Notes: generated by a model from the sequence alone, not told the origin. DNA of 64,000 bases from Ichthyophis bannanicus (GCA_033557465.1 CM066045.1:130345596-130409595); one strand, 5' to 3'; shown: positions 44,263 through 55,679, numbered from the stretch's first letter. Numbers and translations are program-made.

Positions 44263-45240
44263 ATGGGACTCACAGATGAGCAGTGTCTGACGCGATTCTG
44301 TTTTGACAAAGCTACCATACAGCACCTGTGCCAGGAGCTAGAGCAAGACCTCAGTGCCAGCATGCAGCAAGGCTACTCCTTACCTGTGGCTGTCAAGGTC
44401 ACCACAGCCCTCACATTTCAGGTGACTGGCAGCATCCAGTCTGTGCTTGCAGCCACAGCAGGCATCATTCGGTCAGTCAGCCGTGTTGCTTGTGTCTCAT
44501 GCAGTACCTCACAGTGTTCCTCCCAAGGATCACATCATACATAAGCTTCCCTAGTATGGCCCAGCAGTGCCAACAGACCATAATGGACTTTCATCAGGTG
44601 GCAAGCTTTCCCACTGTGCTTGGTAGCATAGGCTGACTGCATGTGGCCCTGCGTCCCCCATTTTCAAGAGAAGCAACCTACCAGAATTCCATGTCCTATC
44701 ATTCCATGAACATACAGGTGGTGTGCAATTATGAGGGTGAAATAACTAATGTCTTCCCCCATTTCCCAAGGTCAAGCCATGATGCCTATATCCTGACACA
44801 ATCAGACATTCATGAGCGCTTCAACAGTGGGGATATCACAGGTGGCTGGCTCCTTGGTAAGTTATTGCCTTCCAGACTGAGGCTTAGTTCCATGGCTAAA
44901 GCTAGTGCCAGGAAGTATGCACAGAATCAAAGGCTGGGTTGAAGTCAGTGAACAGGCAAAGGAATGGTTGTGAGGGAAAATTTTGCGATATCTGATGGTC
45001 AAAACTTTCTGAATCCTCCCCTTTTCATATTCCCTTATACAGGTGATTATGGCTACCCACTAAGGAGCTGGCTGCTGACCCCTATCGTTTCCCCACACAG
45101 TGAGGCAGAGAAGTGCTACAACTGGGCACACAGGGCAACCTATTCTGTCATCGAGCACACATTTTGGCCACCTAAAAACAGGTTTCTGTTGCCTGGACAT
45201 TTCTCTCCTGCAACACACAGAGAATACCGCTCCAGCTCCA
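44263..45240 (+). pseudogene. Harbinger (HARBI1-like) transposase relic, spliced
   Basis: The DDE transposase that cuts and pastes Harbinger DNA. Starts MGLTDEQCLTRFCFDKATI, then ELEQDLSASMQQGYSLPVAV, TALTFQVTGSIQSVLAATAG, LPRITSYISFPS, DFHQVASFPTVLGSIG, HVALRPPFSREATYQNSMSY, HSMNIQVVCNYEGEITNV, SSHDAYILTQSDIHERF and GGWLLG; exon 2 gives GDYGYPLRSWLLTPIV, EAEKCYNWAHRATYSVIEH with the catalytic Glu. The first catalytic Asp (family IDCTHVA) is destroyed by a stop near 44634. Frame changes occur near 44490 and near 45165. Without the intron the normal length would be about 330 residues. It is inactive. Confidence 0.85.
44857..45042 (+). other. GT-AG intron in the Harbinger transposase
   Basis: Exon 1 ends at G of CTTG in GWLLG; GTAAGT begins at 44857. 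A polypyrimidine run TTCCCTTATACAG ends at 45042. Removing these 186 bp restores LLGDYGYPL exactly as in HARBI1 proteins, in phase 1. The intron is kept intact while the exons decay, so the element was once a spliced gene. Confidence 0.8.
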
Positions 45241-45289
45241 GGAACTCCTCACTTTGGCGTAAAAAGCTCTCCCCACATTGAAGAAGCTG

Positions 45290-45905
45290 CTGTCTGCAAT
45301 GGCTGGCTGGCAGATCTTCCTCCATTAAGCTGCACACTGCCTCTTCAAAAAGTGAGTCCACTGTCATGCTCTGGTTCCAAGCCACCTGCACCTGCATCAT
45401 ATCCTCCATCTGCTCATCTTGTTCTCCTTCCTGCTGGGGTGTCTGCTATGACTTCCTCTCCACCTTGTCTACTATGTCACCCGTCTTCTCCTTCCTCTGA
45501 ATATGTTGGGTGCCTGCACCTGTTGTGCCTGGACTGCACTCCTGGCTGATCCTCTCCAGACCACCGTTGCTTTCCTCCAACGACTGCTGCACCGCCTCGC
45601 CAACAACACCAGTACCTGCAGGCTGCCTGTCTCTGAATCCCTGCCCTGTTGTAGTGCCAAGATGACTGACCATACATTACATTACATCCATTCCTTACAT
45701 TACAGGAAACTACTACCCACCTGTTTGCTGTGAGGACAGTGAGATATCCAGATTGCCTATACCACTCAGTGACTCCTCAAACACCATTCCCAGTACTCAT
45801 TTCTCCAGCTGCATCAGCGCTGGTGCTCGACCGTTGGTACCTCCATCGACAGCTTTCGTCTTAGGCTTGCGTTTAACCACCCTCCATTTCTTTTTGCAGT
45901 CCTCC
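45290..45905 (-). pseudogene. Possible Harbinger Myb/SANT-like protein, C-terminal part
   Basis: In reverse, from 45895: CKKKWRVVKRKPKTKAVDGG, then PALMQLEK, a stop, LGMVFEESLSGIGNLDIS, a second stop near 45730, and further open frame to about 45140. The KKKW...K..K...GG...L..LE.....F....GI.... pattern matches the end of the Myb-like partner protein of Harbinger transposons, which targets the transposase to DNA. It lies tail-to-tail with the transposase, as in intact elements. The N-terminal Myb domain was not found. Confidence 0.45.
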
Positions 45906-47800
45906 ATCCTCCCACAATCCCCCTCTCACTGCCACTACCTTTACTCCCTCCTCCTATATCTCCCCCTCCCACTTTGGCCCCTCCCTGCTGCTCCCCCTCC
46001 TCTGCCTTCAGCACAGGTAGCGCCGCTGACCAATTGTCCCATTCCCCAGTCTTGTGCCTTTTGGTTGTGTGGGCTAGGATGGCCAGCCCTTCTCGTGGGT
46101 GAAGGCCTCCGATATATTGGAGGCGCAGCAGAAGCAGCTTGATGGGGGCTTGGGCTGCACCTCATCTTCTTCCTTCCTTGATGTATCAATGAGCAGCCAC
46201 TCACTGCCGCTGCTTGATGCCCTGTCCGCATGGCTCTCTGCCACTTGGTCTTCCTATCCCTCTCTGCTAACCACCACAGGCTCATCGAGTGCTGCTTCCT
46301 CCTGGGTTGTGCATTGGAGGTTTCATGGAATTAGCATCATTCTTTGCATTCCTACCTGCCTTCTGCCATGGTGGTGATGGACGCGAGCCTGCCTGTGTGG
46401 TCAGCACTCATGCTGTGTGTCCTTACCTTGCTGTTCCTGTAGTGCACACCACAGCTGCTCCAGTAGACATGGCCTCTTCCGCCTCACTGCTCTGAAGTGG
46501 CACTTAAGGGCCTTAATGGATTTCCGGATCCTGTAATGCCTGTAGATGGGCATGTGAGGTTTAGTGCCTTTCTCGCCAGCTAGGTCTCCACTGCTCATCC
46601 ATCTGTGTTTGCCTCAGCCATCCATTAATTTACTGGCTCCATGCTGCAGCCAGAAGTGCCCCTCATCTTCCCTATGTGCCCCTCCAGCTCCTGTCACCCT
46701 GGCATGCCACACTGGAAGCTCCCATCTTTCCGGGAACCACAGTCCTGCCAACATTTTTACAGGCCCCACACTACCTTCCTGCACCTGCCAATGGCCAAGC
46801 CCTGTCTCCTCTGCCACAGTTACTGGTGGAGCATTGTACAGATCATACACCATGATGCTTGGACCTCTCGCCGGTCTGTCCGTGTGCCACTGGCAGTGTA
46901 GAGCAGGTCCTTGCTGGGGAACATGAGGCAGCACAGAGTTATGGTCTCTACACGGGAGAAGATGGAGAGTCTGTGTGACCATAAACTTTGGTCATTAGTT
47001 TCTGCCACCAGATAAGTGAATTGTTCTCGTGATTAAGTATATGGGGAAAGTATTCTGCAATTCTTATAGCAGTTCGTTGGAAGGTTTTAGAAATATTTGC
47101 TACACTTATAAAATTCAAAAAGTTTTGGGAGCAATGATGAAAGGAATTTTGGTAGTTCCATCCTTGTGACTATAACACTGATGAATGAGCTCTGTTTTTA
47201 GTTTTTGGAAGATATATTGTACATTGCATGGTGTGAAATACTTTACAAAATTCTTAAAATTCAAAATATATGTTGGGAGGAAGTTCAGTGGAGCTGTGAA
47301 CAAGGCCTCAACTGACCTAAATTTCTCAAACTAATCTGGATGGCTTTTCTAATGAATTTTGATATATGGAAACCCCCTGACATCTAGCCACTAAGAATGA
47401 ATCTGATGAATACAATAAGCCTATTATTCCTAAGGACAGGCATTCAAGATCTCCAGTGTCGTGCCTTCAGTGGCTATGTCCCACATAAAAGGCAGACGTG
47501 GGCACAAGCCAATGATATACTCTGCATATTGGGCTGCAAGGTTAATATCGGTGTATATATACAAAAGGCTGAAATACGTCAAGGTGAATGATGTTAACCA
47601 AAAAATGGAAATCATTAGACTCTTAGTATTCAGAATGGGACAACGGCCAGGGAAGAGAGAGATGAGGGGGGCTAGTGATGAAAGCCAGAAGGGAACAGAA
47701 CTAAGTGGAATGCCTCTCTCAGGCCGTTTCTGTGACTTGTTGTGAGACTGCTACATTTTGGTTACTACCAACATTCTCTCTTTACTAGGAATGAACTTTA
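45906..47800. other. GC-rich flank of the Harbinger element, then unassigned DNA
   Basis: Several overlapping ORFs up to 129 codons on both strands (45753-46926) have low-complexity or no recognisable content and look like shadows of a decayed coding region. From 47000 to 47800 I see nothing assignable. Confidence 0.35.
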
Positions 47801-48574
47801 AACGTTTTAAAATTTAAATACAATCTTTAAAACTCTGTTCTGTATGAAGTGGATTTCTACTCATGACTGATTTTGAATTAGTTCAGCACATACAGCCAAG
47901 TAATTCTTAGCTTACTCTTATTTCCCTCGCGAAGAGAAGATTTTAAATATTTAATGTACATAGCGCTTGTTAAAGCCCTGGAAAGCCAGGTACCTATTGG
48001 AATGATGCTGACGCCGCTTCTCTTGGCATTGTCGTTTTCCCGAGAAAGAGTTTGCTGGCTTTCAGAAGCAATTTACATAACAGCTAAGCATCGGCATACT
48101 GTGATGAAATATTTTTACATCAGATCATAAATATAAAGCATCCAAGATCCTGTCCCAGCACTGGCATGCACTTGCCACTCTAAGCCTGGGTTGGTTATTT
48201 TGTCTCACCTCAATCCACAGGGTAAACATTAGCAAATGATGATTGTGGCCAAACATAATGGAATGCACTGCCACAGTCTTACTTAACTAACCAACTGTTG
48301 CAATTAGTGCGGCCAGATGAGTCAGCTGATCCATTTGGGATATTCTACAAAGCTATTTCGCTGCATTCTGGAACGCAGCCTGTACTTTATTTCTGAGCTT
48401 GGCACTTTCCTCTTGCTCCTTTTGGGCTTTCAGCTCAATCAGGATGAGGGCTATGATCTAGCACCTTGAGCTTGTATTTCATAACACCTTCCAACAGACG
48501 TAGTTTGGTCATTGAATTGACATTCCTCCACAGGAGAGCCAGGTACTAGGACTTCCAGATCCAGGAAATTGAAC
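47801..48574. other. Single-copy-looking DNA
   Basis: No repeat hallmark over about 47940-48450, balanced composition, and words such as AATTAGTGC and CTAACCAAC. Candidate conserved non-coding element, untested. Confidence 0.3.
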
Positions 48575-50640
48575 AACATAAGAACATAAGATATCCCATA
48601 CTGGGTCAGACCAAGGTCCATCAAGCCCAGTATCCTGTTTCCAACAGTGACCAATCCAGGTCAGAAGTACCTAGTAGCTTCCCAAAGGCACACAGGTTCC
48701 ACAATGCTTGTCCCGGGGTAAGCAGTGAATTTCCTGGGTCTTCTTTAATAATGGTTTATGGACCTTTCCCTCCAGGAACTTGTCCAAACCTTTTTTCAAC
48801 CCAGCTACACTAACAGTCTTTACTATATCCTTCAGTAATGAATGCCAGAGTTTGATTACGCATTGAGTGAAAAAATATTTCCTTTTATTACTCTTAAATG
48901 GGTTACATTGCAGCTTCATTGCCTGTCCCCTAATTTTTCTACTTTTTGATGGGGTAAACAACCGATCTACGTTTACCTGTTCTACTCCATTCTTTAATTT
49001 ATAGACCTCTATCATATCTCCCCTCAGCTGTCTCTTTTCCAAGTTGAAGAATCCTAGCTTTTAAATCTTTCCTCATATGGGTATCCTTCCATCCCCTTTA
49101 CCATTTTGGTGCCTCTTTTTGTACCTTTTCTACTTCTGTTATATCCTTTTTAAGATATGGCAACCAGAACTGCACACAATATTCATGGTGCAGGCGCACC
49201 ATGGAACAATACAGTGACATTATAATATCCTTTGTTTTATTCTCCATTCCTTTCTTTATGATTCCTAGCATTCTATTTGCTTTCTTGACCACCGCTGCAC
49301 ACTGGGCAAAGGGTTTCAATGTATTATCCACGAAGGAGCCAAAATCTTTTTCCTTGGTTCCTAATGTGGAACCTTGCATCGCATAGCCATAGTTTGGGTT
49401 GTTCTTTTCTAGGTACATAACTTTGCACTTGTCCACATTAAATTTTATCTGCCATTTGGATGCCCAGTCTCTCAATTTATCAAGGTCCTCTTGCAGTTTT
49501 TCACGATCCTCTTATGTTTTAAGGACTTTGAATAGTTTTGTGTCATCTGCAAATTTGATCATCTCATTTGTTATTCACAATCCCATTTCCAGGTCATTTA
49601 TGAATATTTTAAAAAGCAGCAGGCCCAGCACAGATCCCTGGAGTACTCCATTGTGAAAATTGGTCATTTAGCCCTACTCTCTCTTTTCTATCTTTTAACC
49701 AGTTCCTGATCCGCAGTGGTGCACTGCCTCCTATCCCATGACTTTTTAATTTCACCAAGAGTCTCTCATGAGGGATCTTGTCAAAGGTTTTCTGAAAATC
49801 CAGAAACACTATATCAACCAGCTCACTTATGTCTGTTTATTCACACTTTCAAAAAAATATAACAGATCAGTAAGACAAGCCTCCTTGGCTAAATCCATGT
49901 TGGCTTTTTCCCATTAAACCATGACTATCTACATGTTCAGCAATTTTATTCTTTATAATAGTTTCTACCATTTTGCCTGGTACTGACATCAGGCTCACCA
50001 GTCTGTAGTTTCCCGCATCATCCCTGGAACCCTTTTTAAAAACTGGCATTACATGGACCATTCTCCTGTCTTAAGGTACTGTAGATTATTTTAACAATAG
50101 TTTACAGATTGCTAATAGTAGGTCTGCAATCTCATATTTCAGTTCTTTCAACATCCTTAGATATATACCATCCAGTCCAGGTAATTTGCTACTCTTCAGT
50201 TTATCAAAGAATTGTACAGTAATACTTATTCCCAGTTTATTGATATTTCTTTCAATTCTTCTAATGCATCACCTTTAAATACCATTTCAGGTGTGGGTAA
50301 CTTCCCTACATCTTCATTAGTAAAGACCAAAGCAAAAATTCATTCCGTCTGTCCACTATAGCTTTGTCCCCCCTTAGTGCCCCTTTTACCCCTCTATCAT
50401 CTAATGGTCCAATTGACTCTCTCTCATGTTTTTTGCTGTCAATGTACTGTCATTGCCTGCTTTATCAATGCCTTGCAACTAACTTGCCAGTGTTTAGGTT
50501 GTTTCCCAGTTTCATCATTTGGCTCCTTTTTCCATTTCCTGAAAGATGCTTTTTTTGGCTACCAGTCTCTCTGACCTCACCTTTAAGCCATACTGGCAGT
50601 TTTTTGGCCTTCCTTCCACTTTTCTTAAATGACTGTCATG
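48575..50640 (-). mobile_element. CR1-B LINE, 5'-truncated
   Basis: Antisense tail 'acataagaacataagatatc' at 48577 and 3' UTR 'catactgggtcagaccaagg', then C-terminal domain, RT and linker, ending upstream near 50640. Order and sequence match the 13-15.3 kb copy. Confidence 0.85.
48671..50600 (-). pseudogene. CR1-B ORF2 relic
   Basis: From 50600 down: KAKKLPVWLKGEV-like linker, LSQCLGK-like region, MVHVMPVFKKGSRDDAGNYR, VPGKMVETIIKNKIAEHVDS, LDFQKTFDKIPHERLLVKL, catalytic [10 protein letters not shown] near 49535, GSFVDNTLKPFAQCAAVVKK, YRSMVRLHHEYC-like and IKLWHSLLKDIVKTVSVAGL. The FADD box survives, but frames change at least three times (starts 50061/49809, 49475, 49042). Confidence 0.8.
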
Positions 50641-51053
50641 GCATGTGCAAAATTAACCCATTTGGAGAAAATGCCCCATAATGTAATTCTGTTAGTTTAA
50701 CGGAAGAGCTTTCAGAACACAGTGACATGGTCAGGCCATTACTAGGTCACATAATCCAACACCTACTGTGGTCTTTATAATTGTAATCAGACTATAGCCA
50801 CTACCCAGGAAAATAATTGTGTAACTCCAGATTGATTCATTCACTGATATTTCTAATAAAGACATGCATGCTCTTTTGCATTGTGTGACATTATGCAGCA
50901 AAGAAATGGATCTTGCTTCCCATTATAGCTATTCGGCTCTTGATGCTTCTTCTTTCTTCACTGTGACAGAATTGATCTGTTCTATCCAACTCGATCAAAA
51001 CCAAAGATAAAGGCTACCTCTCCCTTGAACAGGTGGAGGTCATTTCTGAACGG
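50641..51053. other. Unassigned DNA
   Basis: No gene seen. Confidence 0.35.
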
Positions 51054-51718
51054 GGCACATCTGGCCTGTCCAGATGTCCAAAATCTGGACAGACCAGATT
51101 TGCACCCGATTCTGCACCTGCGGGAGCTAGACATTCCCACGGGATCAGAATAGGGTGCAGAGGGCCTGAATGGGCAGGACATGCCCCGATTCTGCCCCAC
51201 TGCACGTCCAGCCTGTTCCCCACACAACCCTCCCAATGCTCCTGCATGGAGCTGCGGTGCTGTGGCGTCCCATCACCATGGCACCGGGACACCATGCAGG
51301 AGCCCTGCTACCCTGCACAACTGCAAAGTGCATTTCCCCACCGTCCGATGCTCGGTGGGCCTGTCAAGGCCGGGATCGGGCAGTGGGGATCCAGCTGCCC
51401 TGCTCACCTGGCCGGGGGGGTCCCCTACAATGTCCACCCCCGTCGGGGGGGGGGCTTACTCCACCTCTGAGGTGGAATAAGTCCCCTATCTATCTCCTCA
51501 ACCCCGGATGTACAGTGCCATGACCAGAACTGACCCTGTACATCCGCGGTCAGGGTCCTGCCTCCCGCCCACCCACACTCCTCCTCCAGCCCGCCCTTGT
51601 CCAGGGCTCCCTGCACAGCTCCTCTGTACATACGGGGAGCTTTGGCCCTGGAATTGGCCCCCTGCAAATAGCGGGGATTGAACGTCCAAATCGGATGTTC
51701 ATCCCTGCTATTCGCAGG
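51054..51718. repeat. GC-rich block bounded by two palindromes
   Basis: At 51060-51098 TCTGGCCTGTCCAGA faces TCTGGACAGACCAGA. At 51661-51718 CCTGCAAATAGCGGGGATTG faces its imperfect reverse, ending TATTCGCAGG. The ORFs between are GC-driven and without domains. A non-autonomous transposon is possible, but no target duplication was found. Confidence 0.45.
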
Positions 51719-52061
51719 TCAGAACAACCCCCATACTGTTAGAGTAGAAGCACTTTGGAACATTGAGCACACTGTTAGCCCAAATGAGTATAAATTTTAT
51801 TGGAGTGGGGTTAGGTCAGGGAGGGGGATTAATTCATTTATGTAGCATATTGAAATTGCAGCTCTACGCTTGTTGTTTTTCATGAAAAAACTACCTGTAC
51901 AAAAAAGCAGCTGCAAATGTTCCCTGATACAGAATACTAATGGCAAGTTTGAAAGTGAAAGCCCACCTCTGCTTTCACTCTTCAAGATTAGTGTATAGTC
52001 TTAATGCCAAATTTGAAGATTGCCCCTAATACATAATCATGTTTTGAGAGGAAAGATCCTG
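51719..52061. other. Unassigned DNA
   Basis: No gene or named repeat seen. Confidence 0.35.
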
Positions 52062-52343
52062 ACTGTTCATCATCATCATCATCATAGGAAGGGCTGGTTG
52101 TTGTGTGCCGTTGAGTCAGTATTGACTCCCAGTGACCCTGTGGAAAGATTGCCATGTTAGGACTATCTCCTGGGTTCTCTTGGGAAAGTTGAACTGGAAG
52201 TAGATTGCCAGACCATTCTTCCGTGCAGAAAGCCTACAGTACCCCAATATCCCAAGGTGGTCTGCTATCCAGATACCAACAAGCCCTGATCCTGCTTAGC
52301 TTCCAAGATCAGACAGAACTGGGTACACTCAGAGTGGCTGTAG
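52062..52343 (-). repeat. Full-length 5S-rRNA-headed SINE (SINE3-type)
   Basis: In reverse, 52343-52237 is a 5S rRNA-like head of about 107 bp ('cagccactctgagtgtaccc', 'ttggaagctaagcaggatca', 'ggatagcagaccaccttggg'), including the internal control region that serves as a pol III promoter. The body follows ('ggcaatctacttccagttca', 'gagtcaatactgactcaacg'), then an (ATG)n tail at 52085-52062. Head substitutions show it is not a functional 5S gene. Confidence 0.85.
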
Positions 52344-52709
52344 TAGGAAAGATTGGATCGTTACAGAAAAATATGTATATAAAATACCAAATTCTGTTTG
52401 TCAACAGTTCCCAGAGAAATTCAAGCTGGTATATTTTACAGGAAATCTCACTACATTTCACTGTCAATTAAAATGAGCCCTTTATTGCCGCTATTGTTCA
52501 GTATTAGGAGTCTGTGTCGATGTAGTATTCATATTAAAAATCACTCCCTTGGGAAAGCTGGCTTTGTTTGAATATACTTAGCTGGTGCTGCTAATAACAA
52601 CCAAACACTTGATAAGATTACACAGAGGACAAATGGAGTGAATTATCAAATATGGGATTTCAGACTTTTAATGATGGAGCGTGCAAACAGGCAGCTTCAC
52701 TAGTTAATA
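52344..52709. other. Unassigned DNA
   Basis: No gene or named repeat seen. Confidence 0.35.
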
Positions 52710-53089
52710 CAGTTCTGTAGTCCTCAAATGTGTCCTTAGGGGATCCTCTGACCAGACTGGTTTTCAGGATATCCACTAGGATAGTAGATGAGGTAGCTTT
52801 TCTTCTCTAGGTGGTTTAGAAAGGTCAATTTGCAGGAATCGCCTCGTCCATATTTATTTATTTATTTTATTAGTAGTATTTAGCTCACAATAGATCAAGA
52901 TGAGTTACAGTCAGGTAATGTAGGTATTTCCCTGTCCCCAGAGGGCTTACAGTCTAAGGGTGTACCTGAGGCAACGGAGGGTTAAGTGGCTTGCCCAAGG
53001 CCAGAAGGAGAGTCAGTGGGATTTGAACCCTGAGGCTGAAAACCAGACTAGCTAAGGAGTACTCCAGGATCAGCTTGAGAAACACTGCC
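52710..53089. mobile_element. hAT-like MITE containing a nested SINE
   Basis: Left part 'gtagtcctcaaatgtgtcct' and 'agactggttttcaggatatc'; right part 'gagtactccaggatcagctt' and 'gagaaacactgc'. Read in reverse, the right part (GCAGTGTTTCTCAAGCTGAT) mirrors the left. Between them lies the SINE 52852-53035. Confidence 0.55.
52852..53035 (-). repeat. tRNA-headed SINE with (AAAT)n tail
   Basis: In reverse: 'ggttcaaatcccactgactc' B box, 'ccttgggcaagccacttaac', body 'agactgtaagccctctgggg', tail AAATAAATAAAT at 52852-52866. A different body from the 5S-headed family; it is shared with 36125-36226. Confidence 0.75.
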
Positions 53090-53917
53090 GTAGATCAGGT
53101 TCCTCAAGCCAGGAATAACTACGCTTACCACAACTGAATCCCGCATGCATAGATGCAGCTTGTGCAAAGAAATGAGAGGAAGCAACTTCCATGCTGCTAG
53201 AGAACGGACAGTGTTGTGTAAAGAGATATTGAATATTGTTTTCTTGCATGGTTATTGGACTCGATATGTATTGTATAGTGGCATGTATTAATAATGGCAC
53301 AAGGTGACCTTTTTAGGCTCTTTTGAACACACAAAGTAAAAGTGCTTATGCAGTGATTCAGTCTTTCCATCTGAAGACATGACAAATTTGCCCTAAGTAG
53401 AGTGATTAGGTTTATAATAGGGGGTGAAGGCCAGTATAAGCTTGGAATTTTATGCTATTAAAAATAACACTGACCTGATGACGTTGAGGTCAGTTTCAAA
53501 TGGGTTACATTGAAAACAAAACATTAGAAATTTCATATATATTTATGACTTTGCCTTCCTTCTTTGCCCAAGGTCATGCAGTGAATCACTAGCAGATGCA
53601 AAACTTGAGCAAATATTTCAGACAGCGTCTTCCTTGTTCATTCTAGAGTGTGTATGTATGAGTGATATGGGGTGATGGTAAGACACGGGTGGGGGTGGGG
53701 TGGGGAAGCTGTTGGGTGTTATGACACTATTTGTGATATCTGTCCAGGATGGTAGAAAATTTAAGTGGAAGACTATGCAAACTGGGTTGGAAAAGGAGTA
53801 AAAACTGCAAGCTGTCATGTTTCTATAACGTGCCCCTGCAGAATACCCTCGACGGTATAGATTGGAATAATAGGGCAAACTTGATTGATTGATTTATTTT
53901 AATCTGCTGTCATCTAT
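53090..53917. other. Unassigned DNA
   Basis: A GGGGTGGGG run at 53690-53706. No gene seen. Confidence 0.4.
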
Positions 53918-54149
53918 TACAGTGCCTCATAAAAATCTTCTCACACTCATACATTTTTCACATTCTCTTGTCTAAAATGTACATTTCAAAATGCTTTTAA
54001 GTAGGAGTTCCTTTCAGTGATGTACACAACATACTCTCCCATTTAAAAATGAAAGAACAAATATAGAAAAATTGAAAAAGTAATTAAGAATAAGAAACCC
54101 CCAATCTTGATTGCATGAGTTTTCACACTCTTGATTCTGTAGTTGGTGG

Positions 54150-55150
54150 AAATCCCTTTTGCAGTATAACAAGCATGAGCTATTTAGGATAAATGTCTAC
54201 CAGTTTTGCACAGCAGGATGGTGCACGTTTTGCTCATTCTTCTCGGTAGAGTAGCTCAAGCTCTTTTGAGTTGGCTGAGGATTGTTTGTGGAATGTAGTC
54301 TTCAAGTCCGGTCACAGATTTTCTGTTAGAGTATGGTCTGGGCTTTGACTGGGCTACTCAAGGGCATTCACTTCCTTCTTGCTGAGATACTCCATTACTG
54401 TTTTGGCTTTGTCCTGCTGAAAGGTAAATCTTCTTCCCAGTCCCAGGCCCATGAGAGACAGGGTTTACTCCTGGAACTGTCTAGACTTGCATCATCCACC
54501 TTTCCTTCACAAGCTTTCTTGCCTTGCTGCTGCAAGGCATCTCCACAACATACCACCACCACCGTGTGTTACTGTAGGGATCACGTGACATTTATTTATT
54601 TATTTGCTTTTATATACCACACTATTTCAAAATCAGCACAGTTTACATAGAACATGAACAATCAAACTGTTTTACATAGAACAGGTATTAAACAGGTATT
54701 GCTGTGTTTGTTTTATGCTACGCACATCACTTAGCATGAAGACCAAAAACTTCTCTCATGTATGTGCAGTATTCACAAACTGGTTCTTTGCAGATGCCAT
54801 GTGGCACGTGATATTACTTTTTTTTCAGTAGTGACATTGTTCTTGCACCCTCTCATGCAGCCTATATATGTGGAGTAATTTTGACATTATTGAATAGTCA
54901 ACATTTTCCCTAGTCTCATCTAAAGAAACCTGTGGTTCTTTCAAAGTTATCTTACACCTCTCAGTGAGCTTCCTCTGAAGCTTTTTAACATACTACGAAC
55001 TGAGAAGAGATGGTATTGTCGAAACAGTGTCTTTTGATGGTGCCACATTGTTTATACTGTACTATGATGGTGTTTATAGTGCTCTAAGGAATATTCAGAC
55101 ACTACAATTTTCTTGGAGCCTTCCACCAATCTGTACCTTGGAATTCCTTT
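54150..55150 (-). pseudogene. Tc1-like transposase relic
   Basis: The clearest window is the complement of 54333-54370, which reads NALE, a stop in place of W, then PSQSPDH: this is the family signature LEWPSQSPDLNPIE around the second catalytic Asp. Other matching stretches in nucleotide sequence are the 'tttgtcctgctgaaaggtaa' block (QQDNDPKH side) and 'accaccaccaccgtgtgtta' (KHGGGS side). No frame is open for long, and it is ancient. Confidence 0.65.
54589..54700 (-). mobile_element. L2 3' tail inside the Tc1 relic
   Basis: (ATTT)n then 'tatataccacactatttcaa' and 'tcagcacagtttacatagaa' in antisense equal the L2 3' UTR of 20.1 kb. The Tc1 sequence resumes at 'gctgtgtttgttttatgc'. Confidence 0.7.
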
Positions 55151-55330
55151 ATTTCAGAGTTATTTTGCCAACACTGTGTTTGGCATGTTTAGACCTTTGC
55201 ATCAAATTCACGTCATAAAACAATCTGCTAAATTTTTCAACCAGAATTATTTGAATCAGCTCAACTAATGTTAGTGTACACATTTGGGCTCTATTTAGCT
55301 TAACATTGGCCTTGTTAAGGCAATTTTTGG

Positions 55331-55679
55331 ACACAGAGGTATGAAGACATGCCCTGAAGATTTTTGCTTCTTATTCTTAAGTACTTTTGACTATTTCTAT
55401 AATTGTTCTTCACATTTAAAGTGCAGAGAATGTTGCATAAGTCAATGAAACAAACTCCTGTGTTTGAATTGTATTTTTAAGATAGCAGAATATGAAAATA
55501 TACGAGGACCTCACTAAAGCAGAGGCTCTAGCCCTTGCATATATTTAAAATTGACTGATAAAGATGTACCCTCTTTCAGAGGTTTCTGCCTTTAATAAGA
55601 CATATCCTGGCATGGATACTTGTTACAAGCTTTGGGGATTGCAAATCTGAGCATACAGTGATTACAGTGAACAAACTTT
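55331..55679. other. Unassigned AT-rich DNA
   Basis: May include the decayed right end of the Tc1 relic. No gene seen. Confidence 0.4.

Larger units (their letters stand above)
43700..47000. mobile_element. PIF/Harbinger element, decayed, ends not found
   Basis: Holds a transposase relic on plus and a possible Myb-like gene on minus, the usual two-gene layout of autonomous Harbinger elements. A TTGGATGTCCAAA word at 43731-43743 may be subterminal, but no matching inverted end was identified, so the borders are approximate. Confidence 0.55.
53920..55330 (-). mobile_element. Tc1/mariner element relic
   Basis: Begins CAGTGCCTCATAAAAATCTT after a TA dinucleotide, as Tc1 elements with CAGTGCCTTGAAAAAGTA ends do. 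The interior follows a Tc1-like transposase gene on the minus strand. The right end is approximate. An L2 3'-tail fragment sits inside at 54589-54700. Confidence 0.7.

Noticed and set aside
45753..46926. Overlapping ORFs of 85-129 codons on both strands
   Set aside because: Low complexity and overlapping in all frames; at best shadows of the decayed Harbinger partner gene.
52237..52343. Functional 5S rRNA gene
   Set aside because: Many substitutions, and it is joined to a SINE body and an ATG tail; it is a SINE head.
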